This document shows, in pieces, positions 57,740-64,000 of a stretch of DNA of 64,000 nt. The number at the start of each line of letters is the position of its first letter. The first letter of the stretch is position 1. Position numbers and translations under genes: made by a program. The stretch comes from Cytidiella melzeri (Eukaryota; Basidiomycota; Agaricomycetes; Polyporales; Irpicaceae): assembly GCA_022592445.1 (NCBI GenBank), contig JABYQR010000061.1, positions 101,806-165,805 of the forward strand, read 5' to 3'. Under the pieces are notes generated by a model that searched no databases, was not told the origin of the DNA, and saw only the letters and a program-made list of their open reading frames with translations.

Positions 57740-58206
57740 CTGCTGATGCCGTATGCACTCTGCCTCTGGCCTGAGACATTGGTGATTGGGTTTTTGTCAA
57801 AGCAAAATTCTTCAGCTCTACTCGTTCTTCCGGGAAACTCACTGAAAATTATTTCGAGCCCTTCAGAATCATTGGCCAAGCAGGCCCACAATCCTATACC
57901 CTCCAACTTCCCAATGCCATGCGAGCCGTTCACCCAGTTTATCATGCCTTTATGCTCAAACCCTACGTCCCCAACAAAATCCTGACTTGTGTTTCTTCTC
58001 CGCCACCTCTGATAGCAATTGAAGGCAAACTGAAGTATGAGATTGCAGAAGTCCTTGACTCAAAGCTTGACCACCAACGTTGGACTTGCCCAATCCTCTA
58101 CCTATTCCAATGGACCGGATACCAAGGGATCAACACAGAAACCTCTTGGGTACTTGCAACCAAATTGGACAGAGCTCCTGAAGCTGTAGCCGACTTTCAC
58201 CTCTAA
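57740..58206 (+). mobile_element. Second chromovirus pol 3' end (different family), truncated and broken
   Basis: Plus-strand remnant: DIGDWVFVKAKFF, GKLTENYFEPF, LQLPNAMRAVHPVYHAFMLK, PLIAIEGKLKYEIAEVLDSK, LFQWTGYQGINTETSWVLAT, LDRAPEAVADFHL, TAA at 58204-58206. The order is integrase tail then chromodomain. One in-frame TGA lies just before DIGDWVF (about 57774). Its sequence differs clearly from the minus-strand fragment left of the hAT element, so it is another family, not the other half of the same copy. Confidence 0.8.
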
Positions 58207-61000
58207 GATCTGGATAAACCTAGCCCTTTGTGACGTAGTATAGTTTTAGTTTTATTTTCACTCTCTATCCTTTCAGTTCCAATAATTCCTTTCTGTTTTC
58301 CAATTCCAATTCATCTGATTTCATTTCACCTCAGAACAGAAAGACATTTATCCACAATAAAAGACAAAAAAGTTTCTTATCTACTTTTTCACCTGTTTCT
58401 TATGAAGGGAAGGACCCCAGGTACTACCCTAAGACCCCTAATACCTACATGAGTAAGCGAAGTAATCTAGCTTACTAAGCATGCCATATGCCCTAGTGGT
58501 GCCACTCCAATAATCAACGAAAAGCAATTGTCCCATGACCTGACTCCATGATCTGGTTCCAAGGATAGACTTTTCCAGAAGGTTCTAAGAACTATGACAT
58601 CATCTGCTAGAATGTTCTACACTGTGACATCATAGTTCCAGCATGTTCCACAAGGTTCCAGAGAGTTCTATCATGTGATACACAGATAAGGAACGGAGCG
58701 CATCAGCGCATCAGAGACAGAGGGCACATCAGTGCATCAATTGATAGTCACTGAAATAAGTGCCTGATAAGCGCCTGATAAGCGCCTCAATATTACCAAT
58801 AATACTGTTGCCTGCTAAGGCAAGTCTTGTAGAAACCTTAAAAATCTGTGACAGATGCGCCAAGTAATATAGTCCTCGGCACCCTTCAGTGGTTCAATAC
58901 GATAGCTTTTGACAACTGCTTGCCAACCCTGAATCAAACTCCAGATCTGGCTCCCCAAGGTAACTTTGCAGCAACTTGGTCTGCACACAAGCAACCCCAA
59001 TAAACTCCCTCAAAAGGTTCTGAACACCTTTGAACAACCAGAATATCTCCCCCGTGGTCTCCAGCTTGTGGGCTGAACCCTCATCCCCAGACTCAATCAG
59101 TCAGGAGTGCTTGCCTACCTTCTCTGCAATGCAACCCAAATTCTTCTTCTTTTGTGGGTTGCTCGGACATGCCTCCAGACCTTTCCTCTTCCGCAACCCC
59201 AAAACTTCTGAGTTCCTAAACACTGTCTTGGCCATTAGAGGGGCAACAATCCCCTGCAACACTGCCGTGTACAACTCCTTCACCTGACGCCCTCCGACCT
59301 CACATTGAGTCTTGCCTGACTAAACCTTAAACCCTTTCACAACCTCATCATCGTAATCATCCACATCCATCCTTACCTTGTACTTTCTGCTTTATTTGAT
59401 CCTAAACTCCAATCTAATTCTGATACTTACTCTAGAGCACTTACCCATATCATTTTCATATATACATCTCCTATTGACTTCTAATGTGTAGTAGTATATA
59501 AGCTGATCCGAATTGTACAGTAGAAGTCCTAAGTTGAAATATTGATGTAGATTCCCCACTCTGCTTCACTAGCTGAAGCAGTTTTGCTTGTCACTGCCCA
59601 ACCTCTGTTCACTATGCGATGCTTCCAATCCATTTCCCAAATCCAATTCCAATACTGAGAGGTCAAACCTCTGATCCTGCTAAGTCCCAAATCCGAGTCC
59701 AAGAGTTTGTTGAGAGGTGCAGCTTACTCAGCTGAAGCCAAGGACTCACTTACATCCCTCTTGTGCCGATCCCAATCCCAACAACCTTGTTGTCAATCAG
59801 CCCCAAGGGTCGATACGCCCGGAAACTGCTGAACATGCAACAAGCTCAACAAGGACCCCTTCACGCAAACAAGCAGAGCTCCTTGTCACTCTAGAGCCCT
59901 TGGATCCCGTGGCTCTTCTCATGAATAAGGGAATCTCGAGCAGCCTCTCTCTCTCTTCATCAATCCCCTAAACTCGTCACTACCAGGATTTGTTCCTATT
60001 GCACTGCCTCCTTCTCCTGTGTGGACTCGAGTCACCAAGCCTTTGTTTGATTGGATGCTTGTGGTTTAGCGGTATACGAAGCAGTGCACTCCTTGTTCTT
60101 GTGACAAGTTTCATGATTGCCCCTTGTTTCATCTCACACTGCCCTCTCTCATTGCCTTGCTCTCACATGGACCTTGAATTTGATATGGACTTTTTTGCAG
60201 TAGTATTATTTATACACAGTGTGTTTGTACCTCGAGTAGCTCAGAATACAACACTCCCCGGGTTTCCCCCCACAAGTTTGCCTCTGCAAGCCTTGCATCT
60301 CGCGCCTCGCGCCTTCCTGCTCCTTGCATCTCGTCTCGAGCTTGCCCCTTTGCATCTTGCATCTAGAGCCTTCTTGTGTTCTTCACTGCATTTATTTTAC
60401 TGCGCTATTTCACTGCGTTGTGTTCCTCTTTCACTGCGTCCTCCTTTTAAGCCATTGTTGACCTTCTTTTGGCCACTGCATTTATATTGCGTTCCTTTCA
60501 CTGCCTTGTGTTTTAAAGCCATCATTCTCTTTCACTTGGCAACTGCGGTTCACTGCATTTTCTCCTTTCTTCTCATCCCTTGCAACCTCTTCTCATTGCT
60601 TCACTCAACCTCTGAGCCATTACCCTCTTGGGTTCTTTACCTCATGCCTTGTATCACTGTTGTTTCTTGAACTTCTCTACATACCCAATCCCCTCCTATT
60701 GCCACTCATTGTAGTGCGGCATACACCTACCACTTGCACATTCACATCTCGTCGCTTCACACTGCATCTTGTTGTATCTCATTGCTTTGAGCCTCATCTT
60801 GTCCCTTTGCGCCACATTGTGTCGCATCTCGTTGCCTCTTGCCACATTGTATCACCTCTCGTTTGTGGTCAGGTGCAGCCTAGTGCTCTTGGACCCACTC
60901 GCATCACATATTCACTCCACCCTTGTTCCTACTCACACACGTGATCACCTCCCTTGAGGTCTGGTGTGTTTGTGCCTGGTCCCCCCGTGTCCAGGGGGTG
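58207..61000. other. AT- and CT-rich transposon debris, no intact gene
   Basis: Contains short local repeats (GTTCCA motifs near 58640; GATAAGCGCCT twice near 58770). A weak minus-strand fragment at 58815-59000 includes YRIEPLKGAEDYITWRI, which recalls the start of Ty1/copia Gag. At 60240-60900 there is a CT-rich stretch dense in TTGCATCTCG and CACTGC words. The 226-codon open frame there (59990-60670) is a composition artefact. Confidence 0.4.
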
Positions 61001-61870
61001 TGTTAGTGTCTCAGCGTGACCTGATCCAATTAGGCACAGGTCTTAACACACTCAGAATAGTGACTTTGAGGAGTAATTTTGTTACTGGTAACAGCTTTCA
61101 TAAGTAACTTGCCAGCAATACTTACTTTGATAAGTAATCTATTACTGACATGGATAGTCCAACAGAGACCGGATTTTTCCAATATTGTCACAAGTTCACA
61201 GCCTTAGGCGCCTATCTAGAGCGCTTATTTTCCGGCTAGGAGTGTTACCGGACCTAACCCTAACCCGGGTCACGTGACATCCTGCCTTATTTATCAATAG
61301 TCCAGACCCAAACCCTAGACTCAGTCTGGAGCGGTTCCAGATCAACCTAGGCTATTGTTCTATTGTTCCTCTTCCATTGATGGGGATTCCCCAGGTCTTA
61401 TTGTTCTATTGTTCTTATCCTATTGTTCTATTGTTGTATTGTTCTAGCTCTATTGTTCTACGTACCCTGGTCCTTGACAGTTACTCAGGTCCTTGACAGT
61501 TAATCCGGTCCTTGACAGTTACCCGGGTTCCTTATTGTTCTATTGTTACTCCAGTCCCACAGTTACTCCAGTCCCTAGTGTGGGAACTGGTGCACAGACC
61601 ATCCAGACACAGTATATATAGTACCCCTTACCCTCCCTGGTTCTGCATCTTGACCTCTTCGTCATTTGCACTGCCAGGTGAGTTACTCAATGTAACCTAG
61701 TATAAGCATTATATTAACTTCGTCATTTGCACTGCCATTATCCGGCCCCAGTGCCTGCTTGCTTGCTCATCATCGACTTTGACCTCGTTGTCGTCGTTGG
61801 AGATCCACCCCTTCCTCTCTACTTCACTCCCTTTGTAGGGTTATCAGCATAGCAGCAGTCGCTCCGCGAC
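61001..61870 (+). repeat. 5' LTR of a Ty3-type retrotransposon (ends approximate)
   Basis: Begins near TGTTAGTGTCTCAGCGTGAC (61001). Internal features in order: TATTGTTC words (61350-61465), three exact 15-bp cores GGTCCTTGACAGTTA in 19-bp tandem units (61469-61525), more TATTGTTCT (61533), a TATA box (GTATATATAGTAC, 61611), and a 20-bp direct repeat at 61657-61676 and 61718-61737. Followed by a leader, ORF1 and Gag in the same direction. The 3' LTR lies beyond the window, so the LTR limits, primer-binding site and target duplication cannot be fixed. Confidence 0.65.
61657..61737 (+). repeat. Direct repeat pair downstream of LTR TATA box
   Basis: CTTCGTCATTTGCACTGCCA occurs at 61657-61676 and 61718-61737, exact, 61 bp apart. 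The first copy runs into GGTGAGT (donor-like, GT at 61678); AAC directly precedes the second copy (TATATTAAC). The LTR-like segment at 52126-52211 has the same layout with different sequence. Confidence 0.85.
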
Positions 61871-61974
61871 ATTAGGTCAAGATACCACACAGCTACCGGC
61901 ACGACTGCCCTTAGCTTGGATCAAGCCTTCCTGTCCCCCAGTTTTAAAAAGTTTATTCCCCCCTACGTTTGAGA

Positions 61975-62043
61975 GTAAGCCATCGCCGTCCGTCTTGACG
62001 TGCTTGATCGCTAACTCGTTCACTTTCCGTGGTTGATTCTTAG
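61975..62043 (+). other. Predicted 69-nt leader intron that creates the ORF1 start codon
   Basis: Donor GTAAGC at 61975, branch-like GCTAAC at 62010-62015, acceptor TTCTTAG ending 62043. The last upstream exon base is A (61974) and the next exon begins TG (62044-62045), so splicing makes ATG in frame with ORF1. Length and motifs match the host's introns. Confidence 0.6.
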
Positions 62044-62801
62044 TGCCGAAAGAATCCCACTCCCGTTTTACTGCTCGTCCAGACCCTTTGCACAAGGATC
62101 TGAACCAAGCACGTCGAGAAGTCCAGATCCATCGCGCCTTACCTCAGGCTGTGTTTGATCAACTCGACGCAGAGCACGCACGTGGCCAGAGTCACAAATA
62201 CACGGAGAAGGAACTCAAGGCTATTGCCTCCTACGTCGGTCGTCGTAAACCCAAGGGTTCTGCCCTCACACACAGATTCCCCACAGCAGAGGAGTTTGAG
62301 AAACTCCGCACAGAATCCAAAGAGTTCGCCGCCCGCACCGCACGCGAACGAGCACAGGCTCTAGCAAACCTTCCTAAGAAGCCCTCTCTAGCAGAACGCT
62401 TCCCAACCCGGCCCGCCACCAACCCTAGTGCAGCCCTTATAGCAGCTAAGCCGACTCTCATCGACTTCCACAAGCATACTGTTGAAGACCTTCGCGGTAT
62501 CTTCACTCCCAAGCTCACCGCCACCCTCCAACGTCTGTCGATCCTCCCCACCATCGACAAATACCACCAGCTTCACAAAGATACGAAGCGTCAGTTTGAG
62601 CAGGAGAAACAGAAGCTAGAGAAGCTTCTAGAGGAATTACCAACCCGAGCCCCTGTCATCACTCATCGTGAGTGGCAGCTGCTGGATTGGGGATTAAAGG
62701 CAATTGGGAAAATCAGTTTCACGGGTTTAAGGAGAAACTACGAACAAGTGTTCAAAGCAGTAGACAAAGTCTGGGCAGACGAGTACTTCATCTCGTTTTA
62801 A
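62044..62801 (+). CDS. Retrotransposon ORF1, 252 residues, function unknown
   Basis: Open frame from just after a TGA (62034-62036) to TAA 62799-62801, with no methionine codon anywhere. Predicted start is the spliced ATG (61974 + 62044-62045), giving MPKESHSRFTARPDPLHKDL. The protein is basic and helical, with a KYTEKELKAIASYVGRRKPK segment, an Ala/Arg/Glu helix (KEFAARTARERAQALANLPK), a coiled-coil-like KDTKRQFEQEKQKLEKLLEE and a Trp-containing end HREWQLLDWGLKAIGKI. I recognise no domain. It lies directly upstream of, and in frame with, the Gag frame. It may be an N-terminal Gag extension or a separate protein. Confidence 0.65.
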
Positions 62802-64000
62802 GTAGAATACAGTGTGGCTTCCCAAAGTCCCAATAGCAGTATCTGGTCCAGAGATCACCTCTCCTGTGAACATTATCCGCACGCCTTCAACCACGAAACA
62901 GTCAGAGACGAGTGCTACGATTCTGAAGAAGGACATCAACTCTGCGAAGTACAGCCGTGTCCAAACCGTTACAACGGAATTATATATCCGGGTCGTTTTG
63001 CAAATCAGTACCGGCCCATTCATCATTGGCAAGAGGATCGCATCATTGAATCTCTTCCCCCCCTGCCGGAACCTGAAGAAGACTTCGATCGAACCTTCAC
63101 GCAGGAACAGTACCAGATGGACTCCACCAACGTGTCCCAACATGCTTCCAGGGCAGCTACCCCGGCCCCTGCACAAGAATCATCTCCACCTCCCACTGCA
63201 GAACAGCTTCTGCACGCACTACTCCTCGGTCAGCAACAGCTGACACAAGCCATCACAGCGCTGGTTCAAAACCAGCAACCGGTCAACAACAGGTCACGGG
63301 AAAGGGTTGTAGAAAAACCCGCTAGCTTCAAGGGCAACGCAAGTAGTGACGCGCGTCGCTTTCTAGCTGCCTTCTCAATGTACGCACAGTTTAATGAGAA
63401 GCTGTCGCCGTACAATGCCCAAGGTGGTCAGACCCGGTTAGACCATCTCTGGATCTCATCGGCCCTGTCATTTATGACCGAGGATGCAGCAGTTTGGGCT
63501 ACGCCCCACATGGATTTGATTGCCAGCCATCAAATGGCATTCAATGGTGATTGGGACGATTTCAAGGCGGCGTTCAAAGCACGATTTGAACCAGTTGACG
63601 AAATGGTGGATGCTAAGGCCAAGCTCAGGGAGCTGTGGCAAGGCAAAAAGACGGTTCCTGAGTACACGGCCCGATTCCGGGAAATCATGGACAGAACAGG
63701 TTACTCGACACAGGACCTCAGAGACCGGTATTATGAACACCTGAGCACCACGATCAAGGATGAACTAGTTCACACCGCACGGCCCCACTTCACCCTCGTC
63801 GATCTAATAAATGTGGCCACGGACATTGACAACCGTCTTCGGGTCCGAGCTCAGGAAAAGGCTCGTGAACAAGGTCGGACAGTCCCCAACGTGTTCAAAT
63901 CCACCCCGGTCTCCACCTCGTCCCCAGCTCCTTTCGTCCAACCATCTCGCGATTCCAACGCTATGGAAATTGACGCAACCAAAGTTGGTCCCAATGGAAA
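62802..64000 (+). CDS. Ty3-type Gag (retrotrans_gag), open to the right edge
   Basis: The frame stays open from the ORF1 stop to the end of the window (399 codons). First ATG is at 63117 (MDSTNVSQHASRAATPAPAQ). Before it, 105 methionine-free codons include ESLPPLPEPEEDFDRTFTQE. Gag core: SFKGNASSDARRFLAAFSMY, WISSALSFMTEDAAVWATPH, FNGDWDDFKAAFKARFEPVD, AKAKLRELWQGKKTVPEYTA, RFREIMDRTGYSTQDLRDRY, FTLVDLINVATDIDNRLRVR, then a Ser/Pro linker. The zinc knuckle, protease and polymerase are expected beyond the window. No lesion seen, so the copy may be young. Confidence 0.85.

Noticed and set aside
59990..60670. 226-codon open frame on the plus strand
   Set aside because: Leu/Pro/Ser-biased translation of a CT-rich tract with repeated CACTGC and TTGCATC words; no domain and no intron signals.

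Overview
The window looks like nuclear DNA from a mushroom-forming basidiomycete (Agaricomycetes). Genes lie on both strands, are dense, and are cut by many introns of about 45-75 nt with GT..AG ends and CTRAY-like branch sites. The protein families fit: a DUF6533 membrane protein, HSP30/YRO2-type opsin-like proteins, a FRE-type ferric reductase, PalI/SUR7, Ty3-type chromoviruses and a hAT transposon. There are no operons, and I saw no convincing RNA gene or CRISPR array.

Layout. 1-177: tail of a GPI-anchored Ser/Ala-rich protein. 745-2521: kynureninase. 3061-12786: an O-methyltransferase whose first exon (3061-3281) and last three exons (12207-12786) lie 8.9 kb apart. The two parts join in phase to a normal-length 224-residue enzyme. 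Between them lie a decayed DUF6533 gene, diverged tandem repeats, an apparently intact C2H2 zinc-finger gene and a truncated FUSC-type transporter pseudogene. 13119-14187 (-): opsin-like protein without the retinal lysine. 15002-17629 (-): ferric reductase. 19224-20512: enoyl-CoA hydratase/isomerase ending in HKL. 21147-22088: doubtful LRR-like relic. 22545-25310: ARM-repeat RAP1GDS1-like protein. 25678-26764: OTU deubiquitinase. 27075-29794 (-): AP-1/2 beta adaptin. 30919-32275: second opsin-like gene, a collapsed tandem duplicate with relic exons inside an intron.

33817-51109 is an ordinary housekeeping stretch: amino-acid permease, pirin, Nsa1/WDR74 (-), Rmd5/Gid2 (divergent from Nsa1), F-box protein, a disordered Ala/Pro/Glu-rich protein (-), a PalI/SUR7 protein and Nop2 (-).

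51.1-64.0 kb is a transposable-element zone. It holds an LTR-like segment, two chromovirus pol 3' ends pointing away from each other, a 4.66-kb hAT element with 18-bp terminal inverted repeats and an apparently complete transposase, AT-rich remnants, and the 5' end of a Ty3-type element (LTR, leader, ORF1, Gag) running off the right edge.

The most notable observations are: (i) the 8.9-kb interruption of the O-methyltransferase; (ii) an ORF1 in the right-hand retroelement that contains no ATG but gains one exactly if a 69-nt leader intron is removed; (iii) a shared LTR layout in which a 19-20-bp direct repeat is followed at once by a splice-donor-like sequence and recurs 61-67 bp later after a branch-site-like AAC; (iv) the fused opsin-like locus. 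All were read by eye; none has been checked by alignment or transcript data.
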